Below the pieces are notes generated by a model. That model worked only from the letters and a program-made list of their open reading frames with translations. It was not told the DNA's origin and did not search any database. Below are positions 33,651 to 42,807 of a DNA stretch of 64,000 nucleotides, piece after piece. Each line of letters starts with the position of its first letter. Position 1 is the first letter of the stretch. The position numbers and the translations under genes were made by a program. This DNA comes from CAYXZQ01 sp963717515 (GTDB lineage Archaea; Nanobdellota; Nanobdellia; Woesearchaeales; DSVV01). The stretch is from the NCBI GenBank assembly GCA_963717515.1, contig OY970338.1, positions 682,001-746,000 of the forward strand. The letters are read 5' to 3'.

Positions 33651-35285
33651 ATGAAATATGCTTTGCTGAGCGTCTATGACAAGACAGGTCTTGACAAGCT
33701 CATTACAGGTCTTTCAAGACATGGTTTCTCAATAATCTCAACAGGAGGTACATACAAGGCTTCCCAAGAGATAATAAAGAAAAACAATCTTGATATCAAG
33801 TTATTCAAGGTAAGCGAGATCACAAAATCACCAGAGATGCTGGGCGGAAGGGTCAAGACTCTCCATCCAAAGATCCTAGGCAGCATCCTCTACGACAGGG
33901 ACAAGAAAGAGCATCTGGCTGACGCAGAGAAGAACGGGCTCATAGATATATGCATTGTTGCAGTGAACCTTTATCCTTTTGAATATGCGATGAAAAAAAA
34001 TGCTCCTGATGATGATCTCATCGAGGAGATAGACATCGGCGGACCGACGATGCTGATATCTGCTGTAAAGAACCACAAGCATGTCGCGATTGTCACAGAC
34101 CCGGCTGATTACGGCAGGCTTATTGACGACCTGGACAGGAACGATGGGAAAGTGTCCCTGGAGCTTAAAAAAGAATCTGCAGTCAAGGCGATAAACCTCC
34201 TTGCTGACTACAGGGGGATGATTGCAGGGGAGCTTACAAGAAGATTCTCAGGTCAGGATACATTGAGGATTTCTGGAAGAGGAAAAAAGCTCGGCAGGTA
34301 CGGGGAGAACTGGCACCAGGAGGCTTGGTTGTTTCAAAAAACAGGACTTGCAGATGCAGAGCAGCTTGCAGGCATCCCATTAGGATACAACAATTACCTC
34401 GATGCAAATGCGGCATTGCTCTCTGTATTGGACCTGAAGGATTCCCCTGCAGTATCGATTGTCAAGCACAGCAACCCGTGCGGGTACGCGACAGGAAAAG
34501 ACCTGAGGACAGCGCTTGAGAGGGCATGGGAAGGCGATGACATCAGCGCATTCGGGGGGATAATCGCGTTTTCCAGAAATGTTGACTTGAAAACAGCTGG
34601 GTTCTTTGATGATAAATTTATTGAGGTATTGATAGTCCCAGATATAGATGACGACGCACTTGAACACCTGAAACTGAAAAGGAAGAACCTGAGGGTCCTG
34701 CAAACCAGCCTGGATACGACGGATGAATATGAATTTCGTTCAATCGACGGCGGGATCCTCCGGCAGACAACCGATGACATGCTGTATCTTGGGAATCTTA
34801 TCGATAAAAAAACCATAGATGACAACGGCAAGGAGAGAGTGACTGGGATTGTCACAAGAAAGAGATGCGCTGCGGATATAAAAGGCCTTGCCGAATTCTC
34901 GATAAAGGCTGTCAAGCATCTCAGGAGCAATGCGATAGCTGTCTGCTGTGAATATGAAAAAGGCCATTACCAACTGCTCGGTATGGGTTGCGGCCAGCCG
35001 AACAGGCTGGACTCTGTGAAGCTTGCAGTCGACAAGGCCTTCTATAACCTGAAAAAGCAGGGCCTCAGTGATAAAGATATCAAAGAGCTTTTCTCAAGCA
35101 ATAAGATAATCCTCTCCTCAGACGCATTCTTCCCTTTCGGCGACTCGATCGATGTCATTGCAGAGTCAGGCATCAGGCACATTGTCCAGCCGGGAGGCTC
35201 GATAAAGGACAGGGAAGTGATTGAGTCAGCAGACAGGCATGGGATGGTGATGATGTTTTCAGGGATGAGGCATTTCAGGCATTGA
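33651..35285 (+). CDS. purH: AICAR transformylase/IMP cyclohydrolase
   Basis: Bifunctional enzyme for the last two steps to IMP, 544 residues. The N-terminal MGS-like cyclohydrolase domain has ISTGGTYKASQE, PEMLGGRVKTLHPKI and the DLCIVAVNLYPF-type segment. The C-terminal transformylase has KHSNPCGYATG and DAFFPFGDSID. The formyl donor, 10-formyl-THF, is supplied by the divergent folD operon. Many archaea use PurP and PurO instead, so this bacterial-type gene suggests transfer. The last 11 bases overlap the convergent hypothetical gene. Confidence 0.94.
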   Translation: MKYALLSVYDKTGLDKLITGLSRHGFSIISTGGTYKASQEIIKKNNLDIKLFKVSEITKSPEMLGGRVKTLHPKILGSILYDRDKKEHLADAEKNGLIDICIVAVNLYPFEYAMKKNAPDDDLIEEIDIGGPTMLISAVKNHKHVAIVTDPADYGRLIDDLDRNDGKVSLELKKESAVKAINLLADYRGMIAGELTRRFSGQDTLRISGRGKKLGRYGENWHQEAWLFQKTGLADAEQLAGIPLGYNNYLDANAALLSVLDLKDSPAVSIVKHSNPCGYATGKDLRTALERAWEGDDISAFGGIIAFSRNVDLKTAGFFDDKFIEVLIVPDIDDDALEHLKLKRKNLRVLQTSLDTTDEYEFRSIDGGILRQTTDDMLYLGNLIDKKTIDDNGKERVTGIVTRKRCAADIKGLAEFSIKAVKHLRSNAIAVCCEYEKGHYQLLGMGCGQPNRLDSVKLAVDKAFYNLKKQGLSDKDIKELFSSNKIILSSDAFFPFGDSIDVIAESGIRHIVQPGGSIKDREVIESADRHGMVMMFSGMRHFRH

Positions 35286-35784
35286 TAATATTTCTTTTTC
35301 TCAAAATATACTTTTTTTCAAACCCCCTTGTCCTGACCACAACACCATTCCTCTCCAGTACATTGAAGATGTCTGATTCCCGGTAAAGCTTTCTCTGCTT
35401 TCCGGGCAGTTTGATGTAATCATATCTTGAGCTCTTTTTTCCGTATCTTTTCTTAGCATCATCCATCAATGCCTTCAGGTCATTCTGTATTATTCCTACG
35501 TATGTTTTGGTAAATTCTAGAATCGTGCAGCGCTCAAGCAGGTCGACGTATTCCACAGGTCTTAATGGCGCACCAACCTTCCTCGGCTTTATATGTTCTT
35601 TTTCCAAAACATAGAAGATATCCTCAAGGAGGTAATAATGACCTGAAATCCCATTGCATTTCATGTAAGGGGCATCATATTTTTTCAGATACTTAACCAG
35701 GGCGACATCATTGACACCTTCATAGACACTGAGAAATGCCGGGACTGTGCAGCAGCTGTCAAAAATTTTTGAATCAATGGACAT
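35275..35784 (-). CDS. Hypothetical protein with two repeated DIFxVLE units
   Basis: A 169-residue product with no recognised family. Two segments resemble each other: YYLLEDIFYVLEKEHIKPR (about 50-68) and KLYRESDIFNVLERNGVVVR (about 132-151). Each looks like a small helix-turn-helix or winged-helix unit, so DNA or RNA binding is possible. The basic C-terminus (KKYILRKRN) fits that idea. A TATA box (35803-35812) lies about 24 bases before the ATG, so it is likely leaderless. Its 3' end overlaps purH tail to tail. Confidence 0.6.
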   Translation of the reverse strand: MSIDSKIFDSCCTVPAFLSVYEGVNDVALVKYLKKYDAPYMKCNGISGHYYLLEDIFYVLEKEHIKPRKVGAPLRPVEYVDLLERCTILEFTKTYVGIIQNDLKALMDDAKKRYGKKSSRYDYIKLPGKQRKLYRESDIFNVLERNGVVVRTRGFEKKYILRKRNIINA

Positions 35785-35866
35785 GAATAGAAGAATTTAC
35801 ATTAAATATATATAATCTGGTATTGATGAGCAATCAGATAATAAGAGTTTTTAAAGATGATAATTA

Positions 35867-37309
35867 TTAGAGAGTTTTTAACTGATAACATCTATTAAAG
35901 ACTCTCCTAACGATTTCCTTGCTCATTCCGATGTATTTCAATGGGTCTGTAATCTCAATTATCGTCCTGTCATCCAACCTGGAAGTCACATTCTCATTAT
36001 TCAGCAGCACCTCGGCAAACTGTATCTTGTTCTTCCAGGCGCATGTTGCTAACTCTCCCATGAGATCATGGGCCTCGTCACGTGTCATGGGATTGGCAAC
36101 GTGATGGGGGCTTGTGAGGTATGTCATGACGACTTGAGAAGTCGGGCATCCATAGCTCCTTTGGACCCTCTCTACTGACCTTTCGCTGTTCAATCCAAGC
36201 CAGTATATAGTATTTGCCAGCCTCCTTATGGCATGGTCAGTGTACTTGAACCCGTCCTCGAGATTGATCCGGGCATTAGAGCTAGCGGCAAGATTCCTCG
36301 CATATGGCATCTCGCAGTTCATCATGGCAGTCACGAGATTGCCAGTGTTGTAATTGCGCATGGACATATTCTGCTCTTCCACAGTAGGGTTGCCGTTCTT
36401 TGCATCCTTGTGCGGCATGGCTGAGGAGCCTTTCTTTTTTTTCAGGCTGGAATTGAAGAAGATGTTTACATCATCGCTCCTGCCCCAAGCGACGTATTTC
36501 GCGATATTGTTCACTGTCTCGCCGGTCCTTGCAAGGACGTAGAAGACATCGGCCTCGAACTCAAGTCCGGGTATCTGTGCTGGTGCATCCATATGATTCA
36601 AGCCCAATTTTTTGCAGAATATTTCCTGGATGAGCATTCCATCAATGCCCATGGAAGTGGCAGAATGATGGTTGCCTGTCGCATCAGCCCATTTCCCCAT
36701 TATTGAATTGTCATATACATATTTCAGGATATTCAGGTTTGATTGAAGCATCTCTGCATAATGGGAAAGGGGTCTGCCCGCAACTGTCGGCAGCGCGTCA
36801 TACAGATGTGAAACATCCATGTGCGGAACATCAATCCATTTCATTGATTTTTCCAAAACAATGTCCCTTAGGTTCTCGACCGAACCCGCAATTATCTCAA
36901 GTGATGCCTTTATCTGGAGACCTTTTGCAGGCTGGCTTGTGTCAGCGCTGGTCTTGAACTTGTTTATGTGCGAGGCAGCTTCCTTACTGATAACCTCGCT
37001 GAGAGCAGTGTTAATGGCGATGATGTCATGCCCGGTCTTCTCTTCAAGCTCCCTAATTCTTTCAGGGTTGACAATCTTAAGATTCGCCCTGGAGACTATA
37101 TGGTCTGCCAGGCCTGGCTGTACCTCTTCAGGAGCGATTTCAGACAAGGTCCAGGCTGACTGTCCCTGTACAAACAATGAATACTCGAATGTCTTTTCAG
37201 CGCCCCATACCTGGATTGTCTCATATGTACCATATCGACCTGCTGCTAGGTCAGCCGGGTCAAATTTCATGCCCTCAGGCTTGAGAGGTCTTGGTTGAGT
37301 TTCTGTCAT
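35867..37309 (-). CDS. purB: Adenylosuccinate lyase
   Basis: A 480-residue fumarase/aspartase-superfamily enzyme acting at two purine steps (SAICAR to AICAR and adenylosuccinate to AMP). The signature loop is SSAMPHKDAKNGNP; TGNHHSATSMG and DVPHMDVSHLYD supply active-site His regions. It is last in the purine operon, starting 6 bases after the PurC stop. ATG 37309 is chosen; a GTG two codons upstream is possible. Confidence 0.92.
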   Translation of the reverse strand: MTETQPRPLKPEGMKFDPADLAAGRYGTYETIQVWGAEKTFEYSLFVQGQSAWTLSEIAPEEVQPGLADHIVSRANLKIVNPERIRELEEKTGHDIIAINTALSEVISKEAASHINKFKTSADTSQPAKGLQIKASLEIIAGSVENLRDIVLEKSMKWIDVPHMDVSHLYDALPTVAGRPLSHYAEMLQSNLNILKYVYDNSIMGKWADATGNHHSATSMGIDGMLIQEIFCKKLGLNHMDAPAQIPGLEFEADVFYVLARTGETVNNIAKYVAWGRSDDVNIFFNSSLKKKKGSSAMPHKDAKNGNPTVEEQNMSMRNYNTGNLVTAMMNCEMPYARNLAASSNARINLEDGFKYTDHAIRRLANTIYWLGLNSERSVERVQRSYGCPTSQVVMTYLTSPHHVANPMTRDEAHDLMGELATCAWKNKIQFAEVLLNNENVTSRLDDRTIIEITDPLKYIGMSKEIVRRVFNRCYQLKTL

Positions 37310-37315
37310 TTCCAC

Positions 37316-38593
37316 TTAAACCTGTCTCACTATCCTGCTTGCATAGGGCACAAAATCATTGACCCATATGCTGACTGGCTTTGCAGGGAAGATGTCTTTT
37401 CCAAGTGCCCTGTTGGCTACCTCTGCAATGGCATAGCTCATCAGGTCACATGAATAGTCAGTCACTGCCTGCAGGTCGATTTTCCTGTCTTTGATTATCT
37501 GCGGAAAGTAATTTCTCCATTGTCCGACATCTCCTTTCTGCAGGGCATTATGCTTCGCCTCTTCAATGGCTGAATAGACCCCTTCCTTCCTGTAGATCGC
37601 CCTCTGGATCTCCTTGTTTGACGGTATGGCTAGCTCCTTCCCTTTCACCTTGTTGATTATCATCAGCCTGTTCTCATCCGCCGTGCATAGAAAATCAGTC
37701 ACGACTGGCATGCCCCTGTATGCGACAATCTCAGCCTTGCCGTCGATATTGAGGATGTTCCTCTCATTGCAGTAGTCTATCTGCGCCTGGACAATCTTCG
37801 GGAACATGTCCTGTGTCCAGAGGCCGTAGCCTTCACCAGAAAGGCCGCTGAGCTCTTTTTCCTCTTCCTTTGTTATGTCCCTGTCCCCTGCCTTCTCGAA
37901 CTTGGTTGTGCTGTCATAGACGAACTTCTTCAGGACAAACCCTGGATTGGGGATTGTGCTGTCGAGCCCTGAGTCAGCAAGCAATTTTTCGAGACCCGGA
38001 AAATTCGCGAGCCCTTCCTTGGATACCAAAGCCCTAATCCTGTCCAGGCCTGCGACTGTCTCATCATATGTGGCAAGTTTCTCGTAATAATCACCCATCC
38101 CTGCTGACTTGAATATCTTCTTGTATGTCGACGAGCCTAGAGGAAATCCGTTCCTGAATATGGACTCTACATCAGCCACGCAGCACTGAAGTTGTCCTGA
38201 CTTCATCGCCTCCCTGTAGACTTTCAGGTTGCCGAGGGAGTAAGACTCTGGCACATGGGCAAGCTTCATCACTATGATGTCAGTTTTTTCTCCTTTACGC
38301 ATGATATAATCGAGATCAGTTATCGCATTCCTGTTCTTGTCGAACACCCCGATATAGCAGGTAGGTATCTCCGGATGCCTTTCTGCAAGGTACTCAAAAA
38401 AATCAGCTGTCATCATGGTCAGGGCCTCTGCCTTGCCCTTTATCTCGCTTTCAGGTATCTGCTCCTTGAGGTCGCCCACAGAGAAAGTGCCCTTGACCTG
38501 CCATGCTCCCTGGCCGAAATCGAAATCCGTCTGCGGCATATAGACCTCGGCCGCCGGATGCCCTGACAATATAAGATCCTTTACGCTTCCCAT
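37316..38593 (-). CDS. purC: SAICAR synthase-like protein (long-form PurC)
   Basis: A 425-residue protein that begins GSVKDLIL like PurC and later has NIDGKAEIVAYRGMPVV followed by CTADENRLM, matching the PurC substrate loop and the D-x-x-T-P-D-x-x-R region. Usual PurC is 240-300 residues, so this belongs to a long form. GGAGGGAT precedes ATG 38593. Its place between purA and purB supports the call: it would join Asp to CAIR. Divergence leaves some doubt. Confidence 0.75.
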   Translation of the reverse strand: MGSVKDLILSGHPAAEVYMPQTDFDFGQGAWQVKGTFSVGDLKEQIPESEIKGKAEALTMMTADFFEYLAERHPEIPTCYIGVFDKNRNAITDLDYIMRKGEKTDIIVMKLAHVPESYSLGNLKVYREAMKSGQLQCCVADVESIFRNGFPLGSSTYKKIFKSAGMGDYYEKLATYDETVAGLDRIRALVSKEGLANFPGLEKLLADSGLDSTIPNPGFVLKKFVYDSTTKFEKAGDRDITKEEEKELSGLSGEGYGLWTQDMFPKIVQAQIDYCNERNILNIDGKAEIVAYRGMPVVTDFLCTADENRLMIINKVKGKELAIPSNKEIQRAIYRKEGVYSAIEEAKHNALQKGDVGQWRNYFPQIIKDRKIDLQAVTDYSCDLMSYAIAEVANRALGKDIFPAKPVSIWVNDFVPYASRIVRQV

Positions 38594-38614
38594 TTTCTAT
38601 CCCTCCTTAATCAA

Positions 38615-40105
38615 TCACATGAATATGTTCTGGCTCCTCTCCGGACCCACTCCGACTATCCTGATTTCCGCTCCTGTCATCTTTACTATGTAATCGAGGG
38701 TCTTCTTTGCATTCAGCGGAAGGTCTGTCCGATCCCTTATCCAGGTCGTATCAGTCATCCATCCCTCAAGCACTTCATAGACAGGCCTGCAGCTGCTCAG
38801 TATCTCGGTCTTCATGTTCGCCACGTCGATACGCTCCCCGTCCTTAAGTACCTTGTTTCCAAGATTGTATTCAGGTCCGGTGTAGATATAGTGGTCGCAT
38901 ATCTCTATATTCTCGCATTCATCCAGGACATCGAACTTGCTGATGATTATATTTTCCCTGTTTATCGTCATGGCATGCCTCAACAATGGCAGGTCAAGCC
39001 TTCCGGTCCTCCTTGACCTGTTGGTCGTCGCGCCGAACTCATCGCCCTTGTATCGTATCGCAACACCTCGTTCAAATTCATCGCCGCTGTTGACAGAAGG
39101 ATTATCATACTCGTCCTTCTCATTGAACCTGTTATGCTTGTCGCACCATCTTGCGGATTCCGCCCCACCGTACTCAGTCGGGAACGGGCCTTCGCCAACC
39201 CTTGTCATATAAGCCTTGACTATCCCCAATACAAGGTCGACATCATCATCATTCAGTCCGACGCCTTTGGCAAGTCCCCTGATTGTCGGGTCTGAAGAGG
39301 TCACGAACGGGACGCTGCCGTAATCATTCCCGAGAAGGAGGCCCTGAGCGCCTTCCAAAAGTATCCTCTTCTTTCCAAGAGACTGCTGAATGAACTTATC
39401 TGTATCTGTGATCATATGCCTGAGCTCCTTGCCATATCCTGCATAAGTCTCGACAATTGCATCCACATCAAAGAAATTCCTTGGATCGTAGAACCTCCCG
39501 TTCAGGAGGTGTTCATGGTGCATCACTTCCTTGACCTTTTCAGGTTTCATGAACCGCAGAAGCTTGACCTTGTCAGCCAGGTTCTTCTTCAGGTTCCTGC
39601 TGAAAACATCCTTGTTGAGCATGTCATTGAATTCGAGACCTATCCTCTGCGCATGGTCTGTGTACACAGGACCGATGCCCCTGCCGGTGGTCCCTATCTT
39701 CGTCTCGCCAAGCTCGCTTTCCTTGCACCTGTCCATTACAAGATGCTGGGGCAGGACAAGCTTTCCGTTCTGGGCAATCATCAGATTATCATAGCTGACG
39801 CCCCTCTTGTCAAGCTCAGCCAGTTCTTCAAGGATAATCCTCGGGTCCAGGGCCATGCCGTTGCCGAGGACATTGACCTTCCCGTCTTTGTCATGCAGGA
39901 TGCCTGAAGGGATGAGGTGCATTATCAGGGATTCTTCCAGCACCTTCATCGTATGCCCTGCATTCGCACCCCCTGTGCCCCTTGCAATGATGTCTGCCCA
40001 GACAGATGCGAACAGGTCGACGAACTTGCCTTTGCCTGTGTCCCCCCACTGGTTGCAGACCACGGCGATAGTATACAGGTCATTGATTTCTTCTATTAGA
40101 GCCAT
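38615..40105 (-). CDS. purA: Adenylosuccinate synthetase
   Basis: GTP-dependent ligase making adenylosuccinate from IMP and Asp, the first AMP-specific step. The P-loop reads QWGDTGKGKFVD (usually GDEGKGK) with the catalytic Asp kept, then RGTGGANAGHTM, TTGRGIGPVYTD and EGAQGLLLG. At 496 residues it is longer than the usual 430 or so. Its start follows the PurE-like stop by one base, with GGTGAGG upstream. Confidence 0.93.
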   Translation of the reverse strand: MALIEEINDLYTIAVVCNQWGDTGKGKFVDLFASVWADIIARGTGGANAGHTMKVLEESLIMHLIPSGILHDKDGKVNVLGNGMALDPRIILEELAELDKRGVSYDNLMIAQNGKLVLPQHLVMDRCKESELGETKIGTTGRGIGPVYTDHAQRIGLEFNDMLNKDVFSRNLKKNLADKVKLLRFMKPEKVKEVMHHEHLLNGRFYDPRNFFDVDAIVETYAGYGKELRHMITDTDKFIQQSLGKKRILLEGAQGLLLGNDYGSVPFVTSSDPTIRGLAKGVGLNDDDVDLVLGIVKAYMTRVGEGPFPTEYGGAESARWCDKHNRFNEKDEYDNPSVNSGDEFERGVAIRYKGDEFGATTNRSRRTGRLDLPLLRHAMTINRENIIISKFDVLDECENIEICDHYIYTGPEYNLGNKVLKDGERIDVANMKTEILSSCRPVYEVLEGWMTDTTWIRDRTDLPLNAKKTLDYIVKMTGAEIRIVGVGPERSQNIFM

Positions 40106-40106
40106 C

Positions 40107-41042
40107 CTAATACCTCACCATCTCGCCATTCTTGAAAACTCCGTATCTGTTCCTCACACCGTCCCTGATGATATCGCTTGCAACATTCTCAAGATATTCT
40201 CTCTTTTCCTTCTTCTTTCTATTGATGATGTTCAAAGACTTCACATTCCCCTGCAGTATTCCTGCGACCTGTGCAGCGTTGCTGTATCCACCGATATTGA
40301 CGATTCCGGTGGAATATATACCATCCAGACATTCCATGTAGCAGTCAAACCTCTTGACCATGTCCTTCTCCCTGACACCAACCTGTATCCCGTTGCCTTT
40401 GCCGAGCCTTTTATCGACACGTCTCAGGATGTTCGATTCCAGCTTGCTCACAGGCATTGTTTCATTGTAGTGTTTGAATACGGTTATGACAATATTATCT
40501 TTCCTGACTGAATTGATTCCAGCGACTCTATACCCTATCCTGAAATTATCAAGCTGTTCTGCAACCTTATCTATCGATTTCTCATCAACTTCATAATTGA
40601 TCCTTCCGGCGTTCGAAAGGACCAATACATTCCCTCCATCAAGAGAATGATATCTCTTGGAGATGTTCAGGGCTGCATAGGTGTTGTTGATGCCGACTGT
40701 AAGCACTGGGTTGAGCGGAGGCTTCTCTGATGTCGACAGCAGCGAGCTCAAGCCACCTGTCGTAGAATCAGAGATTGGTATCCCTATTATCAGGTCATCA
40801 AATTCGGCCTTTGCCTTCATGACGCCTGTAAGGACATTGCTCATGCCCGCTCCTGACATGAATACATCAGTTTTCTCACTGACCAAAAAATTGAATATAT
40901 GATCGACCTTTTCCGGCGTGTTGTCTGCGGAGCCGAAATGGACGATAATGCTCTCTTCCGGGTGCTCGATGGAATACCTGACCACTCCCGGGTACACCTT
41001 GTCCTTGTCGCTGTCCGAGCCGAATGTGATGTTTTGTATCAT
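40107..41042 (-). CDS. purE: PurE-like (NCAIR mutase/AIR carboxylase family) protein, divergent
   Basis: A 311-residue protein. Residues 1-150 or so align with PurE: GSDSD at 8-12, SADNTPEKV at 38-46 where PurE has SAHRTP, FMSGAGMSNVLTG matching the IAGAGGAAHLPG loop, and IGIPISDSTTGG. The catalytic His and its Arg neighbour are thus Asp40 and Asn41. A unique extension of about 150 residues follows. Operon position between purN and purA fits the carboxylation step. GGGGGATG precedes ATG 41042. The fold call is good; the activity is uncertain. Confidence 0.75.
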   Translation of the reverse strand: MIQNITFGSDSDKDKVYPGVVRYSIEHPEESIIVHFGSADNTPEKVDHIFNFLVSEKTDVFMSGAGMSNVLTGVMKAKAEFDDLIIGIPISDSTTGGLSSLLSTSEKPPLNPVLTVGINNTYAALNISKRYHSLDGGNVLVLSNAGRINYEVDEKSIDKVAEQLDNFRIGYRVAGINSVRKDNIVITVFKHYNETMPVSKLESNILRRVDKRLGKGNGIQVGVREKDMVKRFDCYMECLDGIYSTGIVNIGGYSNAAQVAGILQGNVKSLNIINRKKKEKREYLENVASDIIRDGVRNRYGVFKNGEMVRY

Positions 41043-41062
41043 TATTTCATCCCCCAATATTC

Positions 41063-41974
41063 TTATCTTTCCAGCTGATACCCGCCGTATGGCATCTTCT
41101 TATCGTCTATGTATATGTCCCTCAGGCCTAACTCATTCAGCCGCGTGCCTATCTTCACCCTGCCCTGGGCAATCATACGGACTGACTTAACATAAGTCGG
41201 CCAGTCGCAGATCTCTTTCTGCCTGTCCTGGTGCTCGCCGCAGAATTTCTCGAATTCATCATATAACTGCGGAAATGATTGCCTGATTGCATCCAGTGTC
41301 CTGTCCAGGCTCATGTTCATCCTGAGACCGTCTTTTGTCAAAGCCAGGATAGGTCTGAATCTGTCCTCCAATCCGACCTTACAGGGCCCTGATGTCCCGA
41401 TTATCTCACCGCCGTCCATCTTTTTTGTTACGATGTGCACAGTCGAATAGGTCTCTGTCTCGCCGTTGGCGATCGCCTTCATGACAGCATTGTCGCCGAC
41501 ATACAGCCTCTCATTATTTTCATCAAGCTTGTCAAGCCTTGCAGGATGCACATTGATTATCCTGTCAGGAAAAGCATTGAGCAGCGGGTCCCTCACGTAT
41601 CTCATGTACCCTGTCAAAAGAAGCATGTCAATCGGAAAACCTTGCTGCTCTGAGAAATCCTTGAGCCTCTTTATGGCAATCTCTTCGTATTCCTCGCATT
41701 TTTTGACATAATCCTCAAGAGCCTTCTCTCCTTTTGCCTCTGCATCGCTGAATCTCCCGCAGAATTTCACCCCGCTCTCATAGATGACAGGTATCTCATG
41801 CTTTTCGGCCCTTTCCTTGGCTCCGCAGAGCTTGTCGACGAATACTGCCCTTATCCATGTATTCTTGACATGCTGGTAGATCGCCTCGAAATTCGTCCCG
41901 CTTGTCGAGGCGAATGCGATTGCGTTCATCAAGCCGCCGGAGGGCGTGTATAATGGTTTCAATGTGTCCTGCAT
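41063..41974 (-). CDS. purN: Phosphoribosylglycinamide formyltransferase-like protein (long PurN)
   Basis: A 303-residue formyl-THF-dependent transformylase for GAR. It has FASTSGTNFEAI near the start, the catalytic Asn and His in IINVHPARL, and the Asp in KKMDGGEII. Usual PurN is about 200 residues; the extra length is an insertion before the active site and a C-terminal tail of about 80 residues (from the SLDRTLDAIRQSF segment on). The GGTGAT ribosome site fixes ATG 41974. It follows purQ by four bases. Confidence 0.85.
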   Translation of the reverse strand: MQDTLKPLYTPSGGLMNAIAFASTSGTNFEAIYQHVKNTWIRAVFVDKLCGAKERAEKHEIPVIYESGVKFCGRFSDAEAKGEKALEDYVKKCEEYEEIAIKRLKDFSEQQGFPIDMLLLTGYMRYVRDPLLNAFPDRIINVHPARLDKLDENNERLYVGDNAVMKAIANGETETYSTVHIVTKKMDGGEIIGTSGPCKVGLEDRFRPILALTKDGLRMNMSLDRTLDAIRQSFPQLYDEFEKFCGEHQDRQKEICDWPTYVKSVRMIAQGRVKIGTRLNELGLRDIYIDDKKMPYGGYQLER

Positions 41975-41978
41975 AATA

Positions 41979-42803
41979 TCACCTGAAATACTCAACTGCG
42001 TTCTCAAAAATCTTGAGGCCGAGGGGAGGCATCAGCTCCTCGACTCTCCTGCCTTGTTTATCAGCCATATATCTAAACCTAGTGAATTGGGGATGATTTA
42101 CCACATGATTGAAAGCCTCTGGATGCGGCATGAGGCCGAATATCCTGCCTGACCCATCGCAGACACCTGCAATGTCATGAAGCGAGCCATTCGGGTTTGC
42201 CGAATAAGCGCCGCCTGCAAGCACCCTCGAGTCAGTCCTCGCATACATCATAACATGCTGGTCATCTGCCATAAGCCTCTCGAGGGTCTCCTGCTCTGCA
42301 TAGAATTTACCCTCTCCGTGCCTTATGGGAAGCTCCAAGTATTCCAGTCCCCGGGTAAAGACGCAGTCGGAATCCTGGTTTATCCTGAGCCCGACCCACT
42401 GGTCCCGGAAATTCCCGCAGTCATTGTATGTCAGTGCGACACTCTGCGTATTGTAATCACCGTCGAAACCAGGGACAAGCGCCATATTGACCAGAGTCTG
42501 AAAACCATTGCAGATGCCGAGTACGAGTTTGTCTGAATCAATAAATTTTGGAAGTTCATCCCCGAGCTTCCTCTTGGTCCTCCTGCCCTGGATATGGCCT
42601 GCACCGTGATCATCACCCCATGAGAATCCGCCGCCGAAGACAAGAATCTGGTAATCGTGGATCATCCGGATATTTTCATATATCTGATTCAGGTGTATCC
42701 TCTCTGCCTTCGCCCCGGACATATCCAGGCTATGAGCTGTCTCTATGTCGCAGTTCAAGCCAAAACCAGTCATTACAAGTGCCCTGATATTATTTGCCTT
42801 CAT
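41979..42803 (-). CDS. purQ: FGAM synthase glutaminase subunit
   Basis: A 274-residue class I glutamine amidotransferase supplying ammonia to PurL. The nucleophile Cys lies in GICNGFQTL and the His/Glu pair in MPHPEAF; FGGGFSWGDDHGAG is the PurQ loop. It starts 4 bases after the PurSL stop. Keeping PurQ separate while PurS is fused to PurL is an intermediate architecture between the split archaeal/Bacillus set and the one-chain proteobacterial enzyme. Confidence 0.93.
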   Translation of the reverse strand: MKANNIRALVMTGFGLNCDIETAHSLDMSGAKAERIHLNQIYENIRMIHDYQILVFGGGFSWGDDHGAGHIQGRRTKRKLGDELPKFIDSDKLVLGICNGFQTLVNMALVPGFDGDYNTQSVALTYNDCGNFRDQWVGLRINQDSDCVFTRGLEYLELPIRHGEGKFYAEQETLERLMADDQHVMMYARTDSRVLAGGAYSANPNGSLHDIAGVCDGSGRIFGLMPHPEAFNHVVNHPQFTRFRYMADKQGRRVEELMPPLGLKIFENAVEYFR

Positions 42804-42807
42804 CTTC

